Of a DNA stretch of 64,000 nucleotides, positions 1 through 8,661 are shown one piece after another (positions within the stretch are counted from its first letter, which is position 1; each line of letters opens with the position of its first letter). Source of the DNA: Bedellia somnulentella (taxonomy: Eukaryota; Arthropoda; Insecta; Lepidoptera; Bedelliidae). The position numbers were made by a program, and so were the translations under genes. The stretch lies in contig CAUYWD010000265.1 in assembly GCA_963576735.1 (NCBI GenBank), positions 124,001 through 188,000 on the forward strand, given 5' to 3'. The notes beneath the pieces are model-generated. The model was not told the origin of the DNA and did no database searches. It was given only the letters and a program-made list of their open reading frames with translations.

Positions 1-454
1 TGTCACAGAGTCTAGCGGCTTGCAGAATACTCATAAAACATGAGTTTTAAATGTTTGTAATGTGATATTTTGTTTGTTGCTTATTCCCATAATAAGAAAA
101 AATAAATGAGAAAGCAAGTTAGTTTTCTGTATTTTATGCCACGACAGTTTTCCAAATGTTATAATCGTGATAGTGTATCTATTTGGTCTAAATGACCCTA
201 GAGTTTTTAAAATCTTGTATAATGGCTATTATTTGAGTCAAAAACACTTACATGCTGTTTATTATTGTTAAATTTATGTTAAACGTTGTTTCCTTTCTCT
301 CTCGCATCACTATGCCTCGAACGTAGTTTATGGAATGAATGAGTAACATAATTGTACAGTTTTAAATATTTATGTAATGGTGATAGGTAAATATTATTTC
401 TATACGCGATATTTATTTTTGTTTTATGACTAATCTTTTTAAATTATTTCATAT
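1..454. other. AT-rich subtelomeric flank, no gene seen
   Basis: This stretch is AT-rich, unlike the GC-rich elements to the right. I see no open frame, RNA gene or repeat in it that I can support. Confidence 0.5.
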
Positions 455-784
455 ATGTCTTATCGTTGCATTAATTTAATAACTTATAATTACAATCAGC
501 ACAAAATGAAGATAAACTTCGATAAAAACCGAGCTCCTACAGTTCTGTTTAATAAAGGGGATCTTGTTATGATCCCAAATCATCATAAGCCAAGCGATGT
601 AAAGAGTAAAAAAAAACTATGCCCAAAATTTAGAGGCCCATACAGGATAGCAGCAATTTTGTATAATGACCGGTATGAGGTCTCAAGTATTGCAGGTCAC
701 TCAAAACGTAAATACAAAAGTATTTATCCGGCCGATCAACTAAAACGCTGGATAACTATCTTCTATCCCCGATACAGACGTTGA
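455..784 (+). pseudogene. Ty3/gypsy-type integrase C-terminal remnant
   Basis: A 109-residue open frame carries GDLVMIPN followed by KFRGPYRIAAIL. This is the pattern of the GPY/F module at the C-terminal end of integrase in Ty3/gypsy retrotransposons. The catalytic DD35E core, RNase H and RT are absent upstream, where the sequence is AT-rich and not open, so this is a decayed tail rather than a gene. The first ATG at 455 is arbitrary; homology seems to begin around NFDKNRAP. No LTR is visible. It lies in the subtelomere, left of the first telomeric repeat. An errantivirus or related LTR element is an alternative source; the subfamily cannot be told from this piece. Confidence 0.6.
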
Positions 785-1048
785 TACCGACGATGACAGT
801 AATGAATTAAACCAGAACGCTGGTGATATTTTTCACAATTAAAATAAATTAAAAACAAAATTACAATGCCCGAAACCATATTCGAAAAGCGGATTAATTT
901 GACCTAACTATATTAACTCATTTACTTTTTCAAATGACAATGACATAACCCATTCCTCCTTAGTCCTTCCAGAACCCAATTTTTGTTTCAGAAGTTTTGG
1001 TGAATGGGAGCCAGTAATAAAAAGATAGCTCCTCAAATTAATCGGAAA

Positions 1049-1480
1049 GTGCAAGCGGTACTCACTAATGCGAAGGATGCCGAAGCGCAAGTGGTACTCA
1101 CTAATGTGAAGGATGCCAAAGCGCAAGCGGTACTCGCTACTGTGAAGGATGCCGAAGCGCTAGCACTGTTCTCAGTTATAAAACAGGCCAAAGTGCAAGC
1201 GGTACTCACTAATGCGAAGGATGCCGAAGCGCAAGTGGTACTCACTAATGTGAAGGATGCCAAAGCGCAAGCGGTACTCGCTACTGTGAAGGATGCCGAA
1301 GCGCTAGCACTGTTCTCAGTTATAAAACAGGCCAAAGTGCAAGCGGTACTCACTAATGCGAAGGATGCCGAAGCGCAAGTGGTACTCACTAATGTGAAGG
1401 ATGCCAAAGCGCAAGCGGTACTCGCTACTGTGAAGGATGCCGAAGCACTAGCAGCTCTCTATGTTATGAAATACACCGAA
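1049..1480. repeat. 144-bp minisatellite, three copies, 36-bp sub-units
   Basis: Copies start at 1049, 1193 and 1337, an exact period of 144 bp. Each copy holds four degenerate 36-bp sub-units of the type gaaggatgccgaagcgcaag. All periods are multiples of 3, so several frames stay open through the array: + strand 1004-1585 (193 residues, repeats like VLTNAKDAEAQ) and - strand 1033-1407. The openness is therefore a by-product of the period and is weak evidence for a protein. No family is recognised. Confidence 0.85.
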
Positions 1481-1747
1481 GCGCAAGTGGTACCATTAAC
1501 AATAAGGTTACTGATTCCTGCCTGGCTCGCTGAAACGGATCATTTTCGAATAGAAGATTCAGAAGTATTAAATCATTATGGATAAAACTAAGAATAAGTT
1601 ATATAAGTAGCACAAGTTAAAATTTATTTTGAAATTTAAACATATCATAACATATCGTCATTTTTTGACGATGACGGATGATAGTATTCGGGGAGAGGTG
1701 GTCGCTAGTGATAAAGGATTGACTCCCTTATCGTTGGCCTCACAGGA

Positions 1748-2362
1748 TTGGCGAACCCCGACGGTACCACAGACACTTGTCGAGCATGTGGCCGTCCCGG
1801 AGAGTCACTTAGGCATGTTATTTCCGGTTGTTCGGCTCTTGCTAACACTGAGTACTTGCACAGACACAACCAAGCAGGCAAAATCCTGCATCAGGAGCTC
1901 GCTCTGAAATACGGACTCTTGCAACAGAGGCTGCCGTATTACAAGTATCTGCCGGAGCCAATCCTAGAAAACGACCGTGCCAAAATCTATTGGGACCGAT
2001 CCGTTATCACGGACAGGACTATTCTAGCGAATAAGCCTGATATCGTGGTATGGGATCGGTCGCAGTCGAGGGTATTTCTAGTGGATGTCACTATCCCTCA
2101 TGACGAGGGTCTCGTGAAAGCCGACACCGAGAAGCGTCGGAAATATCTCGATTTGGCTCACGAGATCACTGACATGTGGGGTGTGACTTCGACAGAAATA
2201 ATCCCAATTGTTTTGTCCGCGAACGGGTTAATTCCAACCAGCCTCGCGACCAACTTGAGGCGGTTGGATTTCTGTGGCGTGTCGGTTCCAGCACAGATGC
2301 AGAAAGCGGTGCTGCTCGATACGGCTCGGATCGTCCGTCGGTTCTTGAACCTGACTCCCTGA
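1748..2362 (+). pseudogene. C-terminal end of an R2/R4-type non-LTR retrotransposon (CCHC + restriction-like endonuclease)
   Basis: About 204 residues are open. Near the N-terminus is a CX2CX8HX4C knuckle (CRACGRPGESLRHVISGC). It is followed by a PD-(D/E)XK-like nuclease core, KPDIVVWDRSQSRVFLVDVTIP, then EKRRKY. This order (knuckle, then restriction-like endonuclease, at the extreme C-terminus) is typical of the R2/R4 class and differs from the APE-type endonuclease of the elements to the right. The frame opens with TTG and no ATG, and no RT domain precedes it, so it is a 5'-truncated copy. Its presumed 3' UTR (2363-2471) runs directly into the telomeric repeat. The clade (R2, R4/Dong or another) cannot be fixed from this piece. 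Confidence 0.7.
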
Positions 2363-2471
2363 CCCCGACCGACTGTGCTCTTGTCGGGGAGTACCGCCTC
2401 TCCCATTTAAAATTTATATTTTCTTTTTCGGCCATGGGAGAGGCGAGGAACTAAATGTCATACCCAAAATG

Positions 2472-2558
2472 TTAGGTTAGGTTAGGTTAGGTTAGGTTAG
2501 GTTAGGTTAGGTTAGGTTAGGTTAGGTTAGGTTAGGTTAGGTTAGGTTAGGTTAGGTT
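2472..2558 (+). repeat. Telomeric repeat (TTAGG)n, proximal boundary
   Basis: About 17 uninterrupted TTAGG units, the longest tract in the window and the junction between subtelomere and telomere. It ends ...AGGTT immediately before the CCCCC of E1. The orientation places the chromosome end to the right. Confidence 0.95.
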
Positions 2559-2638
2559 CCCCCACATGGTACAGCCTTGTCGTGGCGTGGGGGCTCAGTA
2601 GCCTCGGGCAATCCAGCCCGGGGTGAAGCCAATGTACC
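2559..2638 (+). ncRNA. HDV-like self-cleaving ribozyme (reference copy, E1)
   Basis: The nested double-pseudoknot order of HDV ribozymes is present. P1 is CCCCCAC 2559-2565 with GTGGGGG 2587-2593; J1/2 is AT; P2 is GGTACA 2568-2573 with TGTACC 2633-2638; P3 is GCC 2574-2576 with GGC 2584-2586, abutting P1'. L3 is TTGTCGT, and G2579 could form P1.1 with C2594. P4 is 2602-2609 with 2616-2623 (8 bp, loop AATCCA). J4/2 ends CCAA, putting the predicted catalytic cytosine at 2629, in the C-N-A-A context of HDV C75. Cleavage is expected before C2559, exactly at the telomere/element junction. HDV-like ribozymes are established at 5' ends of R2 and some other non-LTR elements; activity here is inferred. 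Confidence 0.88.
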
Positions 2639-2982
2639 GATTAGGCGTCGTTGTTGAGTTAGAACCTGGCGTTTGTACCACATTGGTCGGCCAGGTTCTG
2701 TCTTGCGTTCGGTCCCAGCTACCCACATTGGGCGGCTGGTGATGGAGGGGCGGCGGTGTCTTCATGATACCGTCGGCCAAACCGTAAGCCTACTTCGGTG
2801 GGAACGGGGGCTCAGGCCACTGAGGTCTGGGCTGCGAGGAAGAAAACCTCTATAAAAAATTACCCCAATCCCAAGGTTGGCGTGCCGAGGGGATGAGTGT
2901 CTGGAGGGGGTCCAGTGCCTAGCGTCAGGGAAGGGGGGAAAGCTCGATGGTAGGCCGAGGGTAAAGCCTACCAAAACAAATT

Positions 2983-5109
2983 ATGGATAAGGAATTTTTA
3001 AATAGTACTACCCAGGTGGGTCCCCGAAAGGGGGAATCCCACCCTTCCGCTTCTGCGGAAGGCGCCCCCGCGTATTCTGGGGGGGGCAAAAACTTCCAAA
3101 CCAACGACCTTACTGCATGTTTAATGGACTTCGATAATAGCGACGTGGCTGTGGAGATTTTGAGCGACAGCTCATATGCCTCCACATCAAACAGGAATGG
3201 CGCAAGCCAAGAGAATAGGTCAGATTCCCGGCGTAAGCGGACTTACAATGGATCTGAATCAGGATCTTCGGATTCTAACAATGAAGGACTTGAATCTGAT
3301 ACGGACCGTCAGCCGTCCATAACTTCAAGTAAGGCATCTGCCAAGAGAGGGCGCGGACGACCACCAACGACTGGCCAATACATTGGTATTGGAAAGGCCC
3401 GTGCGGAGGCTGCTGCAGCCAAAAGAGAAAGCTTCTTGCGGCAAGAAGCAGAAGAGCTCTCACAACGAGTGGAGAGATACCACTCTCTCCAGGCGAAGAA
3501 AAAGGCTGCTGCGTCAGAGACGATTATACCAGCAACTGAAAAGTGTGCCGCGGATTTGATGCAGTCCGTACAATACCAGATCGGCGAGATACTGCAGGTG
3601 GCACAGAAGTCAAGGGCGTTGAAGGGCACCTACATCAAGGTCCTAAAAGACGCTACAGCGGCAATTAAAGAGTCCTCTGAGGCTCTATTCGAACGGACAT
3701 CCTCTGAAGAAACGAAGCGTCTTCAACAAGACAATGCTCGTTTGAGGGACGAGCTTCAGAGGATGAAAACTAATAACGAGGGTCTCCGGCAAGAGCAAGT
3801 AGCCTTACGAAAGGAGGTTGATGCTCTTCGGGTAGACGTGCAGAGCGCACGCCCAAATATAGAGGTAGGGGATGAATTTGCTCGTTCGATCATGGTCCAA
3901 ATTGGAACCATGGTCAACGCCAGGCTTGAGGCCCTCGAAACGCGTCTTTTGCCGGAAAAGCGCTTAAGACCACCCCTGGCTGCGGATAAGAGGGTCTCCG
4001 GAACGGAAACAGTCCAAACCAATGCCAAGGCAACAGAAGGACTACCCAAAAACAAAGGGAAAGGGAAGGGCAAAAAATCGTCTCTGCCTGCCCGTCCCCA
4101 ACACCCTGCTCCTATTAATTTGGCGCCGGTGGCTTCTTCTGTCCCTGGGACACAGCCTACTCCAGGCCCATCAAATGCCGCCCCTACAGAAACATGGGCT
4201 ACGGTGGTACGCCGTGGGAAAAAGAAGGTGAGGTCGGCTGCTACCGCTCCCGCTAGAGCTCCTCAAAAGTCTGCTGGGAAAGTGGCAGCAAATAAGCTAA
4301 AAGTACCGCGTTCTGCCGCGGTAATTATTAGTCTTAATGATGATGCTGCCAAGAAAGGAGTTACGTTGGGTAACATAATGTCCGATGCCAAGCAGCAGAT
4401 TGACATATCGGCCCTAGGCATCGGGCCAATGCGGATTCGGTCAGCCATTACTGGGGCTCGAAAATTGGAGGTTTCTGGAGCAGAGGCTCAAGAAAAAGCT
4501 GACACGCTGGCCGCAAAACTCCGAGCAGTACTGCCTTCCGAGTTGGTTAGGGTCTCGCGGCCGACAAAAACGGAGGCGGTGCGCTTGGTTGGTATAGACG
4601 ACTCAGTTACCGAGGCTGAAATCATTGCGGCCATTGTTAGATGTTCCGGTTGCACAGGGCCAGAAATCAAAGTTGGTCGAATCACAGTGGGTAACAGGGA
4701 TTGCTCGGTTTTAGTTCGATGCCCTCTGGTGGCGGCCAAAAAGCTCGCCGAAGCCAAACGCTTGCAGGTTGGCTGGGGCGAAGTGGTGGTGCAACTCCTT
4801 CCACGGAGAGAACTGCGCTGTTATAAGTGTCTGGAGCCTGGCCATGTGCGAGCTACCTGCACTTCCGAAGTGGACCGCAGCAGCAACTGCTATCGCTGCG
4901 GTTTGCCAGGGCACTTAGCGGAGTCTTGCTCGGAGAAGCCATGCTGCCCTCTCTGCAAAGCAGCCAGCCGGTCATTTGACCACATGGTAGGGGCCAAATC
5001 TTGTAAAGCAAAAATGCTTCCAAGAAAAACGAAGACGGCCACAAAAAAGGTGGTCACTCGTAGTTGCCCTGGAAACGGGCCAGTGGAGGAACCAATGGCC
5101 GTTAATTAA
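2983..5109 (+). CDS. ORF1 protein (Gag-like RNA-binding protein), E1
   Basis: 708 residues. The N-terminal leader (TTQVGPRKGESHP...AYSGGG) overlaps a folded RNA element at 3015-3087. An AT-hook-like KRGRGRPP sits at about residues 121-128. A Leu-rich heptad region follows at about 240-290 (RLQQDNARLRDELQRMK), then a KGKGKGKK stretch, WATVVRRGKKK, and a conserved domain before the zinc knuckles. Three knuckles lie at about 613-680: two CX2CX4HX4C and one CX2CX8HX6C. In the R1 clade ORF1 packages the RNA and, for SART1, directs it to telomeres. The stop TAA at 5107-5109 overlaps the ORF2 ATG. The start at 2983 is the first ATG after the 5' UTR. Confidence 0.92.
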   Translation: MDKEFLNSTTQVGPRKGESHPSASAEGAPAYSGGGKNFQTNDLTACLMDFDNSDVAVEILSDSSYASTSNRNGASQENRSDSRRKRTYNGSESGSSDSNNEGLESDTDRQPSITSSKASAKRGRGRPPTTGQYIGIGKARAEAAAAKRESFLRQEAEELSQRVERYHSLQAKKKAAASETIIPATEKCAADLMQSVQYQIGEILQVAQKSRALKGTYIKVLKDATAAIKESSEALFERTSSEETKRLQQDNARLRDELQRMKTNNEGLRQEQVALRKEVDALRVDVQSARPNIEVGDEFARSIMVQIGTMVNARLEALETRLLPEKRLRPPLAADKRVSGTETVQTNAKATEGLPKNKGKGKGKKSSLPARPQHPAPINLAPVASSVPGTQPTPGPSNAAPTETWATVVRRGKKKVRSAATAPARAPQKSAGKVAANKLKVPRSAAVIISLNDDAAKKGVTLGNIMSDAKQQIDISALGIGPMRIRSAITGARKLEVSGAEAQEKADTLAAKLRAVLPSELVRVSRPTKTEAVRLVGIDDSVTEAEIIAAIVRCSGCTGPEIKVGRITVGNRDCSVLVRCPLVAAKKLAEAKRLQVGWGEVVVQLLPRRELRCYKCLEPGHVRATCTSEVDRSSNCYRCGLPGHLAESCSEKPCCPLCKAASRSFDHMVGAKSCKAKMLPRKTKTATKKVVTRSCPGNGPVEEPMAVN
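3015..3087 (+). promoter_or_regulatory. Folded RNA element overlapping ORF1 start (E1)
   Basis: Outer stem GGTGGG (3015-3020)/CCCACC encloses a TCCCC-GAAA-GGGGG hairpin. Next come hairpin CTTCCGC-TTCT-GCGGAAG and a final CCCCC...GGGGG hairpin over GCGTATTCT. Homologous positions in other groups have different stem sequences that still pair. A role in initiation or RNA packaging is inferred. Confidence 0.65.
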
Positions 5110-8100
5110 TGGCCATAAAGTTTCTCCAAGCAAACCTCAACCACTGTGCAACTGCTCAGGATTTGTTTTTCCAAAGCACAGCACAGTGGTTGATTCAAGT
5201 GGGGGTAATCTCGGAGCCGTACTTTGTCCCCGCGGGGGTGAATTGGGTGTCGGACCTAAATGGCGTGGCGGCAATCACAGTCAGCCGGTCATCAGGGCTG
5301 CTGCTGGAGGAAGTAGTTCGCGGCAGAGGTTTCGTTGCGGCACGGATAGGGGAGATAGTAGTCATCTCGATTTACTTCTCCCCCAACGATTCCTTTGCCA
5401 ATTTAGAGATCTTTCTACAAGAGCTGGAAGCAGCAGTCCTGCAACGTCGCCCTCGCCAAGTATTGGTTGCTGGAGACTTCAACGCCAAATCGGTGGTCTG
5501 GGGTTCTCCAGCGACAGAGCGCTTCGGCGAGGCAGTGGTGGAGTGGGCGACGACCACGGGTTTGGCCGTGGCCAACAGAGGTTCGACACCTACATGTGTT
5601 AGGCATAACGGGAGTTCGATCGTAGATTTGACCTTCGCAACTCCCGGTCTCTGGGCCCTGATCGAGGGCTGGAGGGTTATCACGGACGTGGAGTCGTACT
5701 CGGACCATCGGTACATCCGGTTCGAGATCTCCACGTCCCAGCCAGCCACCTTACCGGGTGGACCGACGGCAAATGGGGGACCTAGGTGGGCCCTCACCAG
5801 GCTGGACAAAGAAATGATGGTGGAAGCATCTATCGTCCAGTCCTGGATGTCACCGCCGCCCGGTGCGGCTGTCGACATCAATGCCGAGGTGAGCTGGTTT
5901 CGTGATGCCCTCACAGAGATATGCGATGCATCGATGCCCCGCCAGGGACCGATGGCTCCGAGACGCCAAGTGCACTGGTGGAGCGCCGAAATTGCTCAAT
6001 TGCGATTAGCAAGTATGACGGCGCGCCGCCGGTGCAAAAGAAATCGAAGGAGGAGGATCCGGGACGAGGCGGAACAGCTTCGCCGCGTGGAAATATTCCG
6101 CGAGGCAAAGAAGGCCCTGAAGATAGCAATAATCAGGGCCAAAGAAGCCTCGCGAAGGGAGTTACAGGAGGCTCTAGATAACGATCCATGGGGGCGCGCC
6201 TACAGAATGGCTAGACAAAGGCTGCGACCATGGGCGCCCCCACTTACGACGAGCCTCCAGATCCACGTGGTGGAAAACGTGGTTTCGACCTTGTTCCCGG
6301 ACAGGGGGGCGCATCAGCCTCCCGTAATGGCTCTTGAGCGGCAGCGTTCGGCGGACGAACATCTCGTCCCCGAAGTGACCGAACCGGAGTTGGCGGTGGC
6401 CATAGAGCGCCTGAAGAAAAAGAAGACAGCCCCGGGACTGGATGGAATTCCGGGGCAGGCGTGGGTAGTGGCGCTCAAACCGTTCCTGGAGGAGAGGTTT
6501 CGGGGCCTGTTCTCCACGTGCCTGGAACAAGGTGTGTTTCCAGAGCCGTGGAAGACGGGTAAACTCGTGCTTCTGCGAAAGGACGGGCGCCCCGCTGACT
6601 CCACAGAACCCTCAGCTTTTCGGCCGATAGTCCTGCTCGACGAGGCGGGCAAACTTTTGGAAAGGGTGATCTCTGCCCGCATCGTCGAGCACTTAGAGGG
6701 AGCTGGTCCGAATCTCTCGGACCAGCAGTTCGGTTTCAGGCGCTGTCGCTCGACAGTTCATGCAGTTCTGCGGGTCCGCTCAATAGCGGACGAGGCGGTC
6801 TCCCAGGGCGAGGTGGTGTTGGCGGTCTCTCTCGACATCAAAAACGCCTTCAACACCATGCCCTGGTCCTGTATAGCGGAGGCACTGAAATATCACGAAG
6901 TGCCTCCGTACTTGAGGAGGATTCTCGGGTCGTACCTCTCGGATCGGTTCATCACGTATCCGCTTCGGGAGGGTTGGGGTCGCCGCGAAATGTCTTGCGG
7001 TGTTCCACAGGGCTCAGTCTTGGGCCCGCTCCTGTGGAACATTGGCTACGATTGGGTCCTGCGCGGCGCCAACCTCTGGGGTGTCCAACTCACCTGCTAT
7101 GCAGACGACACCCTAGTGACGGCCCGAGGAAAGACGTACAGAGAGGCCGCCATCCGCGGAACTGCGGGTGTGGCGCACGTGGTGCGCCGTATAAGGTCGT
7201 TGGGTCTAGAAGTGGCCCTGAACAAATCCGAGGCCTTGTGGTTCCATGGGCCTCGGAATCGTCCGCCGGTAGGGGAATCCGCCATCGTTGTGGGTGGCGA
7301 GAGGATTGCCGTCGAGTCCACGTTAAAATACTTGGGACTAACACTCGACGGCCGTTGGACGTTTCGCGCTCACTTCGAGCGTCTGGGGCCCCGGTTGATG
7401 GTTGCGGCAGCTGCACTCAGCAGACTCCTGCCGAACCTTGGGGGCCCTGGGAGCGCGTGCAGGCAGCTCTACATGGGGGTCGTACGGTCTATGGCCATGT
7501 ACGGCTCCCCAGTGTGGGCTGACGCCCTGAAGGGGTCGAATGCGGCGCTTCTTCATGCGCCGCAACGGCTCATGGCTGTCAGGGCGTCAAGGGGATACCG
7601 CACGGTATCCCGAGAGGCTGCCTGCCTAATGGCGGGTTCAAAGCCGTGGGAGTTAGACGCGCAAGTTCTCGCGTCGACCTTCCACTGGCGTGAAGAACGG
7701 CGGACACAGGGCCACTGGCCCACGGATCGGGAGACTGCGGCCTACAAACGGGAGGTCGAGTCAGCTGCCCTGGAGGCATGGGCACTCCGGCTGGGTCAGC
7801 CGAGTGCGGGGCACAGGACGGTGGAGGCGATCCTCCCCGTCTTTACGCAGTGGTTGCAGCGAGAGCACGGATCTCTGAGCTTTCGGCTTACACAGGTCCT
7901 TTCCGGGCATGGTTGCTTTGGGAAGTACCTGTGGCGGCTGGGCAAAGAGCAGGCTGCTCGTTGCCACCACTGCCTAAATTGCCCCGAAGAGACGGCGCAG
8001 CATACATTGGAAGTGTGCCCAGCGTGGGATGAAGAGAGGGCAGCACTCCGGGCGGTCATCGGCCCGGATCTCTCTCTGCCAGCCGTAGTCGCGGCTATGG

Positions 8101-8240
8101 TGGAGAGACCCGATGCGTGGGCTGCGGTGGCCTCCTTTTGCGAACAAGTCATCAATGCAAAGGAGGCCGCCGAACGAGAGAGGGAGTTGGCGGACCCAAC
8201 TAGAAGGGGACGTCGTCGCCGCGGTGTCAGGAACCACTGA
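5109..8240 (+). CDS. ORF2 polyprotein: APE-type endonuclease + reverse transcriptase + zinc knuckle, E1
   Basis: 1043 residues. The endonuclease occupies about residues 1-220: QANLNHC, ISEPYF with Glu near residue 36, AGDFNAKS, SIVDLTF and the YSDHR motif. The RT follows: APGLDGIPG, FRPIVLLDEAGK, motif A LDIKNAFNT (Asp 576), motif B GVPQGSVLGPLLWN, motif C YADD (Tyr 664), and LKYLGLTLDG. A C-terminal CX2CX9HX4C knuckle spans about 952-970. The protein would nick the CCTAA strand, prime on it and copy the element RNA in the nucleus. It starts at the TAATG overlap with ORF1 (5107-5111), the stop-start pentamer shown to couple ORF2 translation in Bombyx SART1. All catalytic motifs are intact. 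Confidence 0.95.
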   Translation: MAIKFLQANLNHCATAQDLFFQSTAQWLIQVGVISEPYFVPAGVNWVSDLNGVAAITVSRSSGLLLEEVVRGRGFVAARIGEIVVISIYFSPNDSFANLEIFLQELEAAVLQRRPRQVLVAGDFNAKSVVWGSPATERFGEAVVEWATTTGLAVANRGSTPTCVRHNGSSIVDLTFATPGLWALIEGWRVITDVESYSDHRYIRFEISTSQPATLPGGPTANGGPRWALTRLDKEMMVEASIVQSWMSPPPGAAVDINAEVSWFRDALTEICDASMPRQGPMAPRRQVHWWSAEIAQLRLASMTARRRCKRNRRRRIRDEAEQLRRVEIFREAKKALKIAIIRAKEASRRELQEALDNDPWGRAYRMARQRLRPWAPPLTTSLQIHVVENVVSTLFPDRGAHQPPVMALERQRSADEHLVPEVTEPELAVAIERLKKKKTAPGLDGIPGQAWVVALKPFLEERFRGLFSTCLEQGVFPEPWKTGKLVLLRKDGRPADSTEPSAFRPIVLLDEAGKLLERVISARIVEHLEGAGPNLSDQQFGFRRCRSTVHAVLRVRSIADEAVSQGEVVLAVSLDIKNAFNTMPWSCIAEALKYHEVPPYLRRILGSYLSDRFITYPLREGWGRREMSCGVPQGSVLGPLLWNIGYDWVLRGANLWGVQLTCYADDTLVTARGKTYREAAIRGTAGVAHVVRRIRSLGLEVALNKSEALWFHGPRNRPPVGESAIVVGGERIAVESTLKYLGLTLDGRWTFRAHFERLGPRLMVAAAALSRLLPNLGGPGSACRQLYMGVVRSMAMYGSPVWADALKGSNAALLHAPQRLMAVRASRGYRTVSREAACLMAGSKPWELDAQVLASTFHWREERRTQGHWPTDRETAAYKREVESAALEAWALRLGQPSAGHRTVEAILPVFTQWLQREHGSLSFRLTQVLSGHGCFGKYLWRLGKEQAARCHHCLNCPEETAQHTLEVCPAWDEERAALRAVIGPDLSLPAVVAAMVERPDAWAAVASFCEQVINAKEAAERERELADPTRRGRRRRGVRNH

Positions 8241-8540
8241 CGCCGCGGCCATTGGTAGGGTCTTCTAAGACCACGGAGCCCCCATATGGCGTGCGACGCT
8301 GAAAGTGGGGCTCCACGGCAGGAGGCGCGCAAAGGGGGGCTATTTGCGCGCTAGCCACCCTGCCAAGAAGGACGGACGCTCAAGTGGTTCTGAGCGTCCG
8401 TTACTATGTGCGGGTAATAGGGGGGTTCTGCTCCCCCCTTTGTAGGAATGCCGTGAGGCAAAGGTGCGAGGGGTCCGTGGTAAATTACCTTCGGTAACAG
8501 AGGCCAGGGACCCCGACCATTGTGCACCGAGAAGGACCAC

Positions 8541-8621
8541 CGTGGGGTTTTAGTCAGTAAGAGTCTGACATATCCCCGTCGTTTCCCCCAGCGGCGGGGA
8601 ATCCATGAGGATTTCCCCACG
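8541..8621 (+). other. 3'-terminal cloverleaf (reference copy, E1)
   Basis: Closing stem GTGGGG (8542-8547)/CCCCAC (8615-8620) holds three hairpins: GTCAG 8553-8557/CTGAC 8565-8569; CCCCGTCG 8574-8581/CGGCGGGG 8592-8599; AATCC 8600-8604-ATGA-GGATT 8609-8613. It ends at the A-tail. The 3' UTR of Bombyx SART1 is known to be needed for retrotransposition, so this is the likely RT recognition site. Confidence 0.8.
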
Positions 8622-8646
8622 TAAAAAAAAAAAAAAAAAAAAAAAA

Positions 8647-8661
8647 GGTTAGGTTAGGTTA
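8647..8661 (+). repeat. Telomeric spacer, 15 bp
   Basis: GGTTA three times. It is the only spacer in the window that ends in A instead of GGTT, so E2 has one extra base at its 5' junction. Confidence 0.9.

Larger units (their letters stand above)
2559..8646 (+). mobile_element. E1: full-length SART-like (group A) telomeric non-LTR retrotransposon
   Basis: Order of parts: HDV-like ribozyme (2559-2638); 5' UTR with a GAGG/CCTC hairpin followed by TATAAAAAAT (2836-2860); ORF1; ORF2; a structured 3' UTR; cloverleaf 8541-8621; 24-nt A-tail. The 3' UTR has long hairpins at 8275-8314, 8317-8364 (CGCGC-rich hairpin nested inside) and 8374-8399 (GGACGCTCA/TGAGCGTCC). Both ORFs are open, so this copy could be active. 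It is flanked by GGTT at the left and GGTTAGG at the right, with no other target-site duplication visible. Confidence 0.93.

Noticed and set aside
455..784. Functional LTR retrotransposon
   Set aside because: Only the integrase tail is present, and no LTR, gag, protease or RT is seen.
1049..1480. Possible CRISPR array
   Set aside because: Units are contiguous with no unique spacers, and the context is eukaryotic.
2559..2593. Simple 5' hairpin (CCCCCAC/GTGGGGG) rather than a ribozyme
   Set aside because: The crossing P2 helix covaries over about 60 nt, and P3, P4 and the C-N-A-A joint are all in place.
2837..2860. TATA box and promoter at CTCTATAAAAAAT in the 5' UTR
   Set aside because: The motif is part of a repeated hairpin module, occurs several times in short elements and lies more than 250 bp inside the element 5' end.
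5372..5914. Long minus-strand open frames opposite ORF2 (also near 19410, 49085, 61353)
   Set aside because: They are shadows of GC-rich ORF2, recur at equivalent positions in every copy and carry no domain motifs.
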